From the NCBI GenBank assembly GCA_904399395.1, contig CAJFPJ010000019.1, forward strand, positions 1-61,566: a DNA stretch of 61,566 bases. Reading direction: 5' to 3'. The notes below the pieces were generated by a model. That model worked only from the letters and a program-made list of their open reading frames with translations, searched no databases and was not told the origin of the DNA. The translations under genes were made by a program, and so were the position numbers. Below, piece after piece: positions 16,675 to 25,946 of this stretch. Position 1 is the first letter of the stretch; each line of letters begins with the position of its first letter. This DNA is from an uncultured Clostridia bacterium (lineage in GTDB: Bacteria > Bacillota > Clostridia > Oscillospirales > Acutalibacteraceae).

Positions 16675-16725
16675 GGCCCGAAAGAAAGCTCCCCCTTCAG
16701 GGAAAACTCCCTTCGGGCCTTTGTT
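16675..16725 (-). terminator. Possible guaB terminator
   Basis: GGCCCGAA and TTCGGGCC form a long stem (about 16676-16722) shortly after the guaB stop. The T-rich tract on the minus strand is imperfect (TTCTGTCTTTC), so termination efficiency is uncertain. Confidence 0.5.
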
Positions 16726-16774
16726 CGCTTGTGTTCTTATTTTCGCCTGCTTACAGCGCAGAATCTAAAGAAGC

Positions 16775-18283
16775 TTATTTAATATTCGTAACGTTCTTAT
16801 CCTTCAAAATCACATCATGGGCTCCGCCTTCCACAATGCTGGTAGCAGAGACAAGGGTGATCTTTGCTTTTTTCTGCAGCTCGGGAATGGTCAGGGCGCC
16901 ACAGTTGCACATGGTGGATTTCACCTTGCTCAGGGTCAGGCTTACATTATCCTTCAAGCTGCCCGCATATGCTACATAGGAATCCACGCCTTCTTCAAAA
17001 GAAAGCTTCTTAGCGCCGCCCAGATCGTAGCGCTGCCAGTTCCGGGCGCGGTTACTGCCTTCACCCCAGTATTCCTTCATATAGGTGCCATTAACGTTCA
17101 CCTTGTTGGTGGGGGATTCATCAAACCGGGCAAAATACCGGCCCAGCATAATAAAGTCAGATCCCATGGCCAGCGCCAGGGTGATGTGATGATCATACAC
17201 GATGCCGCCGTCGGAGCACACCGGCACATAAATGCCTGTCTCTTCAAAATATTCATCCCGGGCGGCTGCCACGTCGATTACAGCAGTGGCCTGGCCCCGT
17301 CCGATGCCCTTTGTTTCGCGGGTAATGCAGATGGAGCCTCCGCCGATGCCCACTTTTACGAAATCTGCGCCGCATTCAGCCAAGAAGCGGAAGCCCTCCC
17401 GATCCACTACGTTGCCGGCACCTACCTTGACGCTGTCTCCATAATTTTCCCGGATCCATTGAATGGTGAGCTTCTGCCACTCAGAAAAGCCCTCGGAAGA
17501 ATCGATGCAAAGCACATCTGCACCGGCTTCCAGCAAAGCCGGAACCCTCTCCTTATAATCCCGGGTATTGATGCCCGCGCCCACAATATAGCGCTTCTGG
17601 GAATCCAGCAGCTCGTTGGGATTATCCTTATGGTTGGCATAATCCTTGCGGAACACCATATATTCCAGGCAGCCGCTCTCATCCACAATGGGAAGAGAAT
17701 TGAGCTTATGCTCCCAGATAATGTCGTTGGCTTCAGAAAGGGTGGTGCCCTTGGGTGCGGTGATGAGCTTTTCTACGGGAGTCATGAAATCCTTCACCTT
17801 TTCATCGGTGGACATCCGGCTCACCCGGTAATCTCTTCCCGTCACAATACCCAGCAGCTTCCCGTGAGCAGAGCCATCCTCTGTAACAGCCACAGTGGAA
17901 TGGCCGGTCTTTTCCTTTAAATCCAGAATATCCTGGAGGGTATTTTCCGGCTGAATATTGGAATCACTGATGACAAAGCCCGCCTTATACGCCTTTGCCC
18001 GGGCTACCATGGCCGCCTCTTCTTCTATGGTCTGGGAACCATAAATAAAGGAAACGCCGCCCTCCTTGGCAAGGGCAACAGCCATTTTATCATCGGAAAC
18101 AGACTGCATAATAGCGGAAACAAGGGGAATATTCATGGAGATCGCCGGCTCTTCCCCCTTCCGGAACCGGGTCAGCGGCGTTTTCAGGCTTACGTTTGCG
18201 GGCACGCATTCGCTGGATGAATACCCCGGTACCAAAAGGTATTCGTTAAAAGTATGACTGGGCTCGTTAAAATAATACGCCAT
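16775..18283 (-). CDS. guaB: Inosine-5'-monophosphate dehydrogenase
   Basis: The 502-residue enzyme oxidises IMP to XMP with NAD, the committed step to guanine nucleotides. A TIM barrel is interrupted by two CBS domains (about 95-215; [40 protein letters not shown]). The catalytic loop is [20 protein letters not shown], with the reactive Cys after [14 protein letters not shown] and [12 protein letters not shown] follow. The ATG at 18283 is preferred over a GTG nine bases upstream because GGAGGG is correctly spaced. It is the long clade with a divergent N-terminus common in Clostridia. It is a single-gene unit. Confidence 0.95.
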   Translation of the reverse strand: MAYYFNEPSHTFNEYLLVPGYSSSECVPANVSLKTPLTRFRKGEEPAISMNIPLVSAIMQSVSDDKMAVALAKEGGVSFIYGSQTIEEEAAMVARAKAYKAGFVISDSNIQPENTLQDILDLKEKTGHSTVAVTEDGSAHGKLLGIVTGRDYRVSRMSTDEKVKDFMTPVEKLITAPKGTTLSEANDIIWEHKLNSLPIVDESGCLEYMVFRKDYANHKDNPNELLDSQKRYIVGAGINTRDYKERVPALLEAGADVLCIDSSEGFSEWQKLTIQWIRENYGDSVKVGAGNVVDREGFRFLAECGADFVKVGIGGGSICITRETKGIGRGQATAVIDVAAARDEYFEETGIYVPVCSDGGIVYDHHITLALAMGSDFIMLGRYFARFDESPTNKVNVNGTYMKEYWGEGSNRARNWQRYDLGGAKKLSFEEGVDSYVAYAGSLKDNVSLTLSKVKSTMCNCGALTIPELQKKAKITLVSATSIVEGGAHDVILKDKNVTNIK

Positions 18284-18508
18284 GATATACACCCTCCATA
18301 ATATATTTTTGTTTTCCCTGGCTCTGGCTTACTGTTTTGCTTGCGTATTGTTTACTGTTCACTTTGTTTCCAGTTCCTGGCATATCCCTGCCTGTTTCCG
18401 GCCCTGGAAACAGCAGCCCGGCGGCAGAGCTCTCCGGTTTCGGGGCATTTCCGCCCTCTCCCGCCGGAAGAGTATTGTTCATTATTGTATCACCCGCAGA
18501 GACGGATT

Positions 18509-19357
18509 TCAACCGTTCCCGTCAATTTTTTTCATTTCGGCTCGGGCGGAGAAAGAAAGCCCTCTATCGTGGAACCCCTGCAGAATGCATACACCGTCCT
18601 TTTCCTCGCCCCGCAGGGTGATGGTCTCCCCAAAAAGCGCTTCGCTCACATAGTCCACCTGCACAGAAGCATAACTCCTGCCCTCATGGCCGCCGGGGAG
18701 AAAATCTTCCAGCACATCTGCATAGATGGTATTGTTCATATGATGGTTGCAATCCAGATCGGAATAGCGAATCATCCTCTCACCCAAAAGGGGCATGGTT
18801 TCCCCTCCCTGCGGAGAAATACGGCTGATTTTTTCCTCTCTGGGGGTTTTCACCTCCTGGAAAACACCGTAGGCGTAAAAATCCTTTGGACGCAACAATT
18901 TATGATCTTCCGGACTCACCAAAGCAGAGGACTGCATCATCTTCACCAGCCTTTCCCCGCTGGAAAAGACCTCAAACCCTCTGTAAAAGGTCACCCCCGC
19001 GGAGCCTCTCGGATAGGTGAGGATTTCAAGCTTTTCTCCATACCGAGGCATCCGGGAAATCTCTGCTTTATTGCTAATTATGAGGAACACCATGCCGTCC
19101 CTGCGCAGACGCAGATACCCAAGACCCAGTTTTTCCAAATGATTAAAGCAGACATTCTGGCAGATACGGAAGAGAACGGAAAGCTTTACCTCCCCTGTGG
19201 GGCCTGCATCGAATATATCCACCACATGGGTTTCGCGGTATTCTTCCGGGATAGCCTTGCTAGTTTTCTCACTACCGGCGCCTTCTGCATCCAAACCTGC
19301 AGGGGCGCTTGTTTTTCTATCTTTCTGTTCTTCCATGCTTTCACCATCCATTTCCAT
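18509..19357 (-). CDS. Acyl-ACP thioesterase
   Basis: A 282-residue double hot-dog protein of the acyl-ACP thioesterase (FatA/B-like) family, which releases fatty acids from acyl carrier protein. The first hot-dog spans about 40-165 (AGPTGEVKLSVLFRICQNVC) and the second about 180-280. The second contains the characteristic YSDLDCNHHMNNTIYADVLED segment, whose Asn and His match the family active-site pattern. The first 35 residues are polar and probably disordered; a later start such as Met8 is possible. In anaerobic gut Clostridia such enzymes are common, and their physiological acyl chain is usually unknown. It stands between guaB and serS on the same strand. Confidence 0.85.
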   Translation of the reverse strand: MEMDGESMEEQKDRKTSAPAGLDAEGAGSEKTSKAIPEEYRETHVVDIFDAGPTGEVKLSVLFRICQNVCFNHLEKLGLGYLRLRRDGMVFLIISNKAEISRMPRYGEKLEILTYPRGSAGVTFYRGFEVFSSGERLVKMMQSSALVSPEDHKLLRPKDFYAYGVFQEVKTPREEKISRISPQGGETMPLLGERMIRYSDLDCNHHMNNTIYADVLEDFLPGGHEGRSYASVQVDYVSEALFGETITLRGEEKDGVCILQGFHDRGLSFSARAEMKKIDGNG

Positions 19358-19431
19358 GTCTGCAGCCTGACGGCTATCAGGCTACACTCACCGGGAATCG
19401 AATTCTCTCTGGTTTGATCCATCGGTGGAAA

Positions 19432-19472
19432 ATCCGGCCAGCTGCACGCTTATGCTGCATCGCTGGCCGGAT
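19432..19472 (-). terminator. serS terminator-like hairpin
   Basis: ATCCGGCCAGC (19432-19442) pairs with GCTGGCCGGAT (19462-19472); on the minus strand the stem is followed by TTTTCC. It lies about 20 bp after the serS stop. Confidence 0.65.
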
Positions 19473-19494
19473 CCCGTTCTGCCCGTTGCCCTCT

Positions 19495-20775
19495 TTACCG
19501 GATAACCTCCTGGCCTCCCATAAATTTGCGCAGGACTTCCGGCACCGTTACACTTCCATCCGCATTCTGGTACTGCTCCACAATAGCAGGCAGCACCCGG
19601 CTGGTTGCCAGGCCGGAAGCATTCAGGGTATGGGCGAAATGAAGTTTTTTATCTTCGCCCCTATATTTTACATTTCCTCTTCTGGCCTGGTATGCCCTGG
19701 CATTGGAAGCGGAGCTTACCTCTTTATAAATGCCCATGCTGGGGATCCACACCTCAATGTCATATGTGCGGGCCATGGAGAAGGAGCAGTCCCCTGCTGC
19801 CAGCTTGGAAAGCCTATAATGGAGGCCCAGCTTCTGCACCAGGGTTTCCGCCTTGCGCACAAGCTCTGCAAAAGCTTCGTCAGAACCTTCTTCTGTGGTA
19901 TACTGCACCATTTCCACCTTATTGAACTGATGGCCGCGGATCATACCTCTTTCCTCGCTGCGGTAGCTGCCCGCCTCTCGGCGATAGCAGGGGGTATAGG
20001 CGATATATTTCCGGGGCAGTTCCTCCAGGGTGAGGATCTCATCCCTGTGAAGGTTTACAAGAGCCGTCTCCGCTGTGGGAAGCATGAATTTCTTATCCGC
20101 TGAGGTGGGATTCTGGATCCAGTAAACCTCATCCCCGAATTTCGGGAACTGGCCCGCTACATAGCCGCATTCATAGTTCAGCATGTGAGGAGGAAGAACC
20201 AGCTCGTAGCCATCGTTCAGATGCTCCTCTATAAAGAAATTCAAAAGGGCCCATTCCAGCCTTGCGCCTGCACCCCGGTATACCCATGCGCCGTTACCCG
20301 CAATTTTTGCGCCGCGCTGGTAATCGATCAGGCCAAGATTCTCACAGAGCTCCACATGATTTTTCGGCTCAAAATCAAAGGCAGGTTTTTCCTTATAATA
20401 ATGGAGAGGTTCGTTCTGCTCTTTGCCACCTGCTACAACGTCCTCGTCCGGCAGGTTGGGCAGGGAGAGCATCAATTCCTGCTGCTTTTCCTCTAAAGCA
20501 GAAAGCTTTTCATTTTCTTCCCGAACAGCTTCAGAAAGGGCCTTCATCTCCGCCAGCACAGCGGTGGTATCCTCCCCCGCCTTTTTCATAGCCGGGATCT
20601 TTTTGGTAACCGCATTCTGCTGGGCCTTCATGGCCTCTGCCTTTCCCGTAGCCTCCCGGCGTTTCACGTCGATGGCGATAACTTCATCCACAACCGCGTC
20701 CAGATCCATTTCCCGTTTCCGGATAGCCGCTTTTACATAATCCGGATTTGTGCGAATCAGTTTGATATCGATCAT
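19495..20775 (-). CDS. serS: Seryl-tRNA synthetase
   Basis: The 426-residue class II synthetase charges tRNA-Ser. An N-terminal coiled-coil arm (about 25-105; RREATGKAEAMKAQQNAVTKK) precedes the catalytic core. The core carries motif 2 (TPCYRREAGSYRSEERGMIRGHQFNKVEMV) and motif 3 (GLATSRVLPAIVEQYQNADGSVTVPEVLR). Length and motif order are normal. The upstream region is only 118 bp to parB, with no room for a T-box leader. Confidence 0.97.
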   Translation of the reverse strand: MIDIKLIRTNPDYVKAAIRKREMDLDAVVDEVIAIDVKRREATGKAEAMKAQQNAVTKKIPAMKKAGEDTTAVLAEMKALSEAVREENEKLSALEEKQQELMLSLPNLPDEDVVAGGKEQNEPLHYYKEKPAFDFEPKNHVELCENLGLIDYQRGAKIAGNGAWVYRGAGARLEWALLNFFIEEHLNDGYELVLPPHMLNYECGYVAGQFPKFGDEVYWIQNPTSADKKFMLPTAETALVNLHRDEILTLEELPRKYIAYTPCYRREAGSYRSEERGMIRGHQFNKVEMVQYTTEEGSDEAFAELVRKAETLVQKLGLHYRLSKLAAGDCSFSMARTYDIEVWIPSMGIYKEVSSASNARAYQARRGNVKYRGEDKKLHFAHTLNASGLATSRVLPAIVEQYQNADGSVTVPEVLRKFMGGQEVIR

Positions 20776-20893
20776 GTTCCAAAATCTCCTTATTTTTAGG
20801 TTTTTCTTCCTTATGCTTATGGAATTTTTATTTTATAGCCTTCTTATTTGGGGCTGCCGTTCTAAAACGGATGCTTAAATGGCCAAACCGCCT

Positions 20894-21748
20894 TTAACTG
20901 AACAGCTTCAGAAGTTCTTTGAGATCCTCTTCCCCATAAAATTCAATTTGCAGGACACCCCTCTTTTTCGTGCCGTTTACGGTCACCTTTCGGCCTAAGT
21001 GTTCGTGCAGGGCCAGCTCTGCTTCGCTGAAATAGGGGTTTTTACGAGGCTTTTTCTTTTCTAAAGACTCCCGCTTTTCTTCCTGAGAAGCCTTTTTTAC
21101 CAAAGCTTCCACCTGACGGACGGAAAGGCCCTTCTCCTTTACCAGCCGCGCCATAGCCACCATTGTCTCTTCCTCGGGCAGAGAAAGCAGCGCCCGGGCG
21201 TGGCCTGCTGAAAGGGAGCCATCCTCCAGCATGGAGCGTATTTCCTCCGGCAACTTCATGAGCCGCAAAGCATTCGTCACCGCTGGGCGGCTTTTGCCCA
21301 CTGTTTCCGCCACTTCCTCCTGTGTGAAGCCATAGGTTTCTATCAGCGTCGCATAGCCCTGAGCCTCCTCCAGAGGGGAAAGATCCTCCCTCTGCAAGTT
21401 TTCAATGAGGGCCAGCTCCATAACCTGGCTTTCATCCAGCTCACGGATCACGGCCGGAACTTCTGTGAGACCTGCCATCCGCGCCGCCCGCCAGCGCCGC
21501 TCGCCTGCTACGATCTGATAGCCTCCCCCCAGAAGAGGACGCACCAGAAGGGGCTGCAGAATGCCGTGCCGGGAAATAGAATCCGCCAGCTCCATAAGGC
21601 TTTCTTCCTTAAATTCACGGCGGGGCTGCTCCCGGTTGGGCTCCAGATCGCTGAGTTTCAGCGTAACGGTGGCGTTCTGATCCTCCGTGGCATTTTCTGC
21701 AAAGATCGCCTCCAGGCCCTTTCCCAGGCCGCCTTTTTTAGACGCCAT
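20894..21748 (-). CDS. parB: ParB/Spo0J chromosome partition protein
   Basis: The 284-residue CTP-dependent DNA clamp loads at parS sites and recruits condensin for origin segregation. The ParB nuclease-fold motif VAGERRWRAARMAGL with preceding PNREQPRREF lies at about 33-90. The ENLQREDLSPLEEAQGYATL segment and the helix-turn-helix (FTQEEVAETVGKSRPAVTNALRLMKLP, about 130-160) follow, then a C-terminal dimerisation region. It is transcribed after parA, 308 bp downstream. Candidate parS sites lie at 23296, 24815 and 27437. Confidence 0.93.
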   Translation of the reverse strand: MASKKGGLGKGLEAIFAENATEDQNATVTLKLSDLEPNREQPRREFKEESLMELADSISRHGILQPLLVRPLLGGGYQIVAGERRWRAARMAGLTEVPAVIRELDESQVMELALIENLQREDLSPLEEAQGYATLIETYGFTQEEVAETVGKSRPAVTNALRLMKLPEEIRSMLEDGSLSAGHARALLSLPEEETMVAMARLVKEKGLSVRQVEALVKKASQEEKRESLEKKKPRKNPYFSEAELALHEHLGRKVTVNGTKKRGVLQIEFYGEEDLKELLKLFS

Positions 21749-22056
21749 GCGATCCCTCCCTTTCCTGTATTGTAATCTTAAAATTCACATTGTTATGTTG
21801 CTTTAACCGGATATATCTCATATCTTCAGATGTTTTTTTGCTCTTCTGCTATCCTGCATGAAACGTGTATCTATCCGGCAGCCTTTAGATTTGCCTGGCC
21901 AAAATACACATACACAGCTGAAACCCAGATGTCGCTTTTCTTTCAGCCATTTCCAGAAAGTATTGGCCGTGTCTTTCTTCTCTATTCCAACGGGAAAAGC
22001 TTAATTTTAGAATTTTTGCATAAGGCTCTTGTTTGATTTATATTCTAAAACAGAAT
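21749..22056. other. 308-bp parA-parB spacer
   Basis: The spacer between the parA stop and parB start is longer than usual for this pair. I see no terminator with a T-run, no parS sequence and no supported small gene. Confidence 0.5.
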
Positions 22057-22827
22057 TTATATATCTTTATTCTGTTTCAAAACCTCTTCTGCCAAATCCA
22101 TATATGCTTTTGCTCCCCGGCTGCTTTTATCAAAATACTGGATAGGGCATCCAAAGCTTGGGGCTTCACTGAGTCGCACAGCCCTGGGGATTACAGTGGC
22201 AAACACTTTTCTGGGAAAATACTTTTTTACTTCCTGCACTACTTGCTGAGTCAGATTTAACCTGCCGTCATACATAGTGAGCAGAACACCTTCAATTTCC
22301 AGCTGGCCGTTATACTGCCTTTTTACCCGGCGAACGGTATTCATCAACTGAGAGAGACCTTCCAGCGCATAATATTCACATTGGATCGGCACCAAAAGCG
22401 TATCTGCCGCTGTAAGAGCGTTAGTAGTGATTAATCCCAAAGAAGGCGGACAGTCTATCAGGATATAATCATATATATCCCGGTACGGAGCTAGAGCAGA
22501 ACGAAGAATCGAGATCCGATGCTCAAGGCTCGCCAGCTCAATTTCAGCTGCTGCCAGGTCCATTCCCGCAGGGATAATATCAAGGTTATCGTATTTCGTA
22601 TGCAGAAGAGTATCCTTAACCTCCGCTTGACCAATAAATACCTCATAGGAGGTGTTTTTGATTTTTCTACGGTCTATACCCACGCCGCTTGATGAATTGC
22701 CCTGGGGATCCACATCCACCAGAAGGGTTTTCTTTTTATGCAGCCCCAAAGCAGCTGCCAGGTTTACCGCTGTGGTGGTCTTCCCCACGCCGCCCTTCTG
22801 ATTTGCAATTGCAATGCTTTTGCCCAT
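22057..22827 (-). CDS. parA: ParA/Soj chromosome partition ATPase
   Basis: A 256-residue deviant Walker-type ATPase: KGGVGKTTTAVNLAAALG (residues 10-27) carries the signature Lys, followed by LLVDVDPQGNSSS and YDYILIDCPPSLGL. ParA acts with ParB in origin segregation and regulates DnaA. The frame runs 55 codons further upstream, but AGGGGGGACT directly before the ATG at 22827 and the family's usual N-terminus fix this start. The C-terminal residues KAYMDLAEEVLKQN match Soj. Confidence 0.95.
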   Translation of the reverse strand: MGKSIAIANQKGGVGKTTTAVNLAAALGLHKKKTLLVDVDPQGNSSSGVGIDRRKIKNTSYEVFIGQAEVKDTLLHTKYDNLDIIPAGMDLAAAEIELASLEHRISILRSALAPYRDIYDYILIDCPPSLGLITTNALTAADTLLVPIQCEYYALEGLSQLMNTVRRVKRQYNGQLEIEGVLLTMYDGRLNLTQQVVQEVKKYFPRKVFATVIPRAVRLSEAPSFGCPIQYFDKSSRGAKAYMDLAEEVLKQNKDI

Positions 22828-23079
22828 ATAGTCCCCCCTGAAAGATGTCTCAGTTTCCTTAGTATACAAAATACATCCGCTTCTTATGCCAATGCATTCC
22901 ATATTCGTAAACACACAGCTATTCACTTGCCATAGAGCACAGAAAGAAATTTCACATCGTATGGATCGATCTTTCCTTCTATTACTTGGCAAGAATCAAC
23001 CTCTGTATCTTTATTTCCTAGCGTTCCGAACGGCAAAGAAACTCTTATGGGCTTCTTTGGCATTCTGTTTGTGCTGAAA

Positions 23080-23113
23080 ACTATGTTTTCAAAACATAGT
23101 ATATCATACTATG
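23080..23113. repeat. Overlapping inverted repeats upstream of parA
   Basis: ACTATGTTTT-C-AAAACATAGT (23080-23100) overlaps CATAGTAT-ATC-ATACTATG (23095-23113), giving alternating CTATG/CATAG half-sites. Perfect symmetry suggests a protein-binding site. It lies about 250 bp before the parA start. Confidence 0.75.
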
Positions 23114-23295
23114 CACCGCAGAGCTCGTCTGCCAATCTTAAAGAGCAAATATAGAGGAATTTGCTTTAAGATTCGCTGTGCTCTAAGGCAAAGGCTCTTT
23201 TGCTCATTATACCACGCTTTCTCATGAATATAAAGAGAAAACACAGAATTTGCTCTTTTCCTCTTTTGTGCAAATAGAATATTGGATTATGATTA

Positions 23296-23311
23296 GGTTT
23301 CACGTGAAACA
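23296..23311. promoter_or_regulatory. parS: parS-like site 1
   Basis: GGTTTCACGTGAAACA matches the parS consensus TGTTTCACGTGAAACA at 15 of 16 positions, with a perfect 14-bp palindromic core. It lies between noc and parA. Confidence 0.9.
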
Positions 23312-23320
23312 TACACAGAG

Positions 23321-23367
23321 AAAAACGACAGGGCGCGGTTGAGATTTCTCTCTTCCGCGCCCTGTCG
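23321..23367 (-). terminator. Terminator downstream of noc
   Basis: A perfect 13-bp stem, CGACAGGGCGCGG (23326-23338) with 23355-23367, is followed on the minus strand by TTTTT. It lies about 350 bp past the noc stop, next to parS site 1. Confidence 0.75.
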
Positions 23368-23714
23368 CATGCCGGTCTCCCGGCACAGGTCGCGCTGCTT
23401 CCACAGCGCTCGGTACAGGGAAAATGATAAGGGAATGGGTCGGGGGCCCCGCCCCCGGGCTTGTACACATTTTCAGGCAGGATTTCTGCATTTTGCATAC
23501 TACATACTACACACAACGCACTACATGCGGAAGGCAGCCATGCCCCGCTCTTTGTATGTATATTATCCCATTACAGACAGTATGCTGGAGATTCATTTGT
23601 ATGTTTCCTCTTTTTATACGTGCAGCGCCTCCTGCGGCGGCGGCCGGATATCCGGCAAAATTGGCTATTATATTGGTCTTAGTTTCCCAATTTGGATATA
23701 TAAAACTTCATTTA

Positions 23715-24671
23715 TTAGGAAGCATTGGTATGTACAGGATTGGAATTCCAAATAACAAGTTGTTCCTGCGATACTTGACTATTGGAATCGGAGGCACTGT
23801 TTTTTGCCTTTGTTTTTCGCATAAGCGGCCCTGGCTTTTCTGCTGAAGTTTTCAGCGCTTTATCCTTTGGAATCCTTACTTTATATTCTATATATTCTTC
23901 TGTTTCATCCTGCACGCTTTCTGCCGGGATACCGCATTTACGCATGGTATCAATGGCATGTAAAATGGTATTTACAAAAATGCGCACATCCTTAAGCAGC
24001 AGCTTTTTTTGAGGGCGTACCTTTTCGATTTCCAGCTGAGGTTGTTTTTGTTTTTCCTCTTCCAGAAGTAACTCCGTTAGCTCCTCAGTCTGGGCAACTG
24101 TCAACTCCTGCTCCCGCACCTGGCGAATTGCCTCGCTGCGCTTTTCTCCCGGCTCTATGCGTAGAAGAGCCCTTGCATGTCTTTCAGAAAGGCCCCCCTC
24201 TAATATGGAAGCCCGCTCTTCCTCAGTAAAGCGAAGCAAACGCAGCTTGTTCGCTATGGCTGACTGGCTTTTTCCCAGCCGAGTTGCCGCTTCCTCCTGA
24301 GTCACATTCCATTCGGTAATCAACCTACGAATGCCCTCTGCTTCTTCAAAAGGATCTAAATCCTGCCGCTGCAAATTTTCAATCATTGCATACACAGCAC
24401 TTTGGGACTCTGAGCAGCTGCACACTATACACGGAATACTTTCCAGGCCAGCAATCTTACTGGCGCGCAGGCGTCTTTCCCCCGCTACCAGCTCCCATCC
24501 CTCTTCTCCCTTTCGCACCGTCACAGGCTGCAAAAGTCCATTTTGACGAATACTTTCGGCAAGAGATTCCAATTCTTCCTGCGAAAAATGTTTTCGCGGT
24601 TGGGATGGATTGGGGTGGATGCTTTCAGGGGAAAGTTGCAGTATTTTCTTTTTATCCTGTCTTCCCAGCAT
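23715..24671 (-). CDS. noc: Second ParB-family protein, probable nucleoid occlusion protein Noc
   Basis: The 318-residue ParB paralogue has PNPSQPRKHFSQEELESLAESIRQNGLLQP (about 20-49), the GERRLRASKIAGLESIPCI box, a helix-turn-helix (WNVTQEEAATRLGKSQSAIANKLRLLRF, about 128-155) and a charged C-terminus. In Firmicutes a second parB between rsmG and parA is usually Noc, which binds its own sites and blocks division over the nucleoid. Position supports Noc; the sequence alone does not separate Noc from ParB with certainty. The N-terminus starts MLGRQDKKK and may include a short amphipathic membrane-targeting segment. Confidence 0.82.
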   Translation of the reverse strand: MLGRQDKKKILQLSPESIHPNPSQPRKHFSQEELESLAESIRQNGLLQPVTVRKGEEGWELVAGERRLRASKIAGLESIPCIVCSCSESQSAVYAMIENLQRQDLDPFEEAEGIRRLITEWNVTQEEAATRLGKSQSAIANKLRLLRFTEEERASILEGGLSERHARALLRIEPGEKRSEAIRQVREQELTVAQTEELTELLLEEEKQKQPQLEIEKVRPQKKLLLKDVRIFVNTILHAIDTMRKCGIPAESVQDETEEYIEYKVRIPKDKALKTSAEKPGPLMRKTKAKNSASDSNSQVSQEQLVIWNSNPVHTNAS

Positions 24672-25155
24672 TTGGCACCGCCTCCCTTTTGGAAGTATAC
24701 AGGCTTTTTTTCATTACGTAGGTCTGTTATACTAACTCATTGCAATTTTTGCAAATCCTGCATTTAGAGAATGCCGGTTCTTTGCCCTCGTTTTACCAAT
24801 AAAACGACATACAGCGTTTCACGTGAAACAGTATATCCAACTAGAATGCTTGTCCACATTTGCGCTTTCGCCTACAAGCAGATTCTAGCACCTAATTCAA
24901 AAAAAGCCTGTCGCTTTATGCCCACAAGGATATTCAATTTTTGGGGTTCTTTTGCCTTATTCCCCCAGATTTAATATCTTTTTCCCGCTTGAAACCAACT
25001 TTTGTCAAATTATGAGGATACAAATTTATCCTGTCCGTTCTCGAATTAATAATGGATTGTGTTTCTTTTATGAGGATGCTATACTCAAATATATGGTAAC
25101 ACAACAAATTTTACACCATTGTATTGGAAAAGACAGAGAAAAAGGAGTTTTATAT
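24672..25155. other. 484-bp region with parS site 2
   Basis: No gene is supported. The region carries a parS-like site at 24815 and separates the divergent noc (minus) and acetyltransferase (plus) genes, so it should hold both promoters. I cannot assign them. Confidence 0.5.
24815..24830. promoter_or_regulatory. parS: parS-like site 2
   Basis: CGTTTCACGTGAAACA matches the parS consensus at 15 of 16 positions with the full palindromic core, 144 bp upstream of noc. Confidence 0.9.
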
Positions 25156-25734
25156 ATGAGCAACTCACCTGCTATTTCCATTGAAATTCGACCTTTAGAG
25201 GAGGATGACATTCAGGCAATTCTCCAATGGAACAGGAATACGGACGAAGATTTTCTGCACCAATGGTCGGGATACACCGCATATCATTTTCCTCTTACAG
25301 CGGAGCAGATTCGAAAGCGAAGAACCCTTTCCTCCTGTCGCCTTTTTGCTGCTCTTCAGGAAGGTAAAACTGTAGCCGCTGCCGAAATAGACGGCCTTGG
25401 CACTTCAGACCCGTTTATTTCTTCCAATACTCTTCATCAGAAGGAAATTCATTCCCAAAAATCTGCCCATCTGTGCAGACTAATTGTATCCAACGAGTCA
25501 AAAAGTAAGGGAATCGGCAGTGCTTTTCTGCATGAATTGTGTAAAACTTGTTTTTTCGAAATGGGACTTTCCCGTTTAACGTTGCGGGTCTTCTGTTTCA
25601 ATATAGGCGCCCTTCGATGTTACGAAAAGTGCGGTTTTCTTGCCACTTCATATGATCCAGGCGAAAGCGGAAAAAAGCCAGCCTATACGATGGAATTAAC
25701 AAAAGAACGGTTTTTACAACTTTTTGATCTGTAA
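25156..25734 (+). CDS. GNAT family N-acetyltransferase
   Basis: The 192-residue protein has a GNAT fold: EIRPLEEDDIQAILQWN at the start, acetyl-CoA motif RLIVSNESKSKGIGSAFL (about 117-134) and FCFNIGALRCYEKCGFLAT near the end. The substrate is unknown. The ATG at 25156 has AAAGGAG 8 bases upstream; a longer frame through the upstream region lacks a ribosome binding site. It lies on the plus strand between minus-strand noc and rsmG, so it interrupts the conserved noc-rsmG order. Confidence 0.82.
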   Translation: MSNSPAISIEIRPLEEDDIQAILQWNRNTDEDFLHQWSGYTAYHFPLTAEQIRKRRTLSSCRLFAALQEGKTVAAAEIDGLGTSDPFISSNTLHQKEIHSQKSAHLCRLIVSNESKSKGIGSAFLHELCKTCFFEMGLSRLTLRVFCFNIGALRCYEKCGFLATSYDPGESGKKPAYTMELTKERFLQLFDL

Positions 25735-25864
25735 AAACAACCTTCATTTTGTTTGCTGCGATACCTGAAAAACCTAGACATATAGATATCCAAATTTTAG
25801 CAAATCTCTAGAAAACTATTCCCAATACCATCCGTTGCATAAATCTCTGCCATCGACAAAACAA

Positions 25865-25906
25865 AAGGCAAGCAGCCCGAATCTATCCTTTCGGGTCGCT
25901 TGCCTT
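25865..25906. terminator. Bidirectional terminator between the acetyltransferase and rsmG
   Basis: AAGGCAAGC pairs with GCTTGCCTT (25865-25873 and 25898-25906) with an inner CCCGAA/TTCGGG stem, T-rich on the plus side (TTATTATG). It separates two convergent genes. Confidence 0.75.
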
Positions 25907-25946
25907 ATTATGTATCCAATTACAAGTAATATGTCTACTTGCATTT

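Larger units (their letters stand above)
22828..23714. other. 887-bp region upstream of parA with palindromes and a parS site
   Basis: No protein gene is supported. The region contains overlapping inverted repeats at 23080-23113, a parS-like site at 23296 and a terminator at 23326, each listed separately. It presumably contains the parA promoter on the minus strand. Confidence 0.5.

Noticed and set aside
24952-25155. Longer start for the acetyltransferase at 25156
   Set aside because: The extra 68 codons lack a ribosome binding site, have no family similarity and would begin in AT-rich intergenic DNA.
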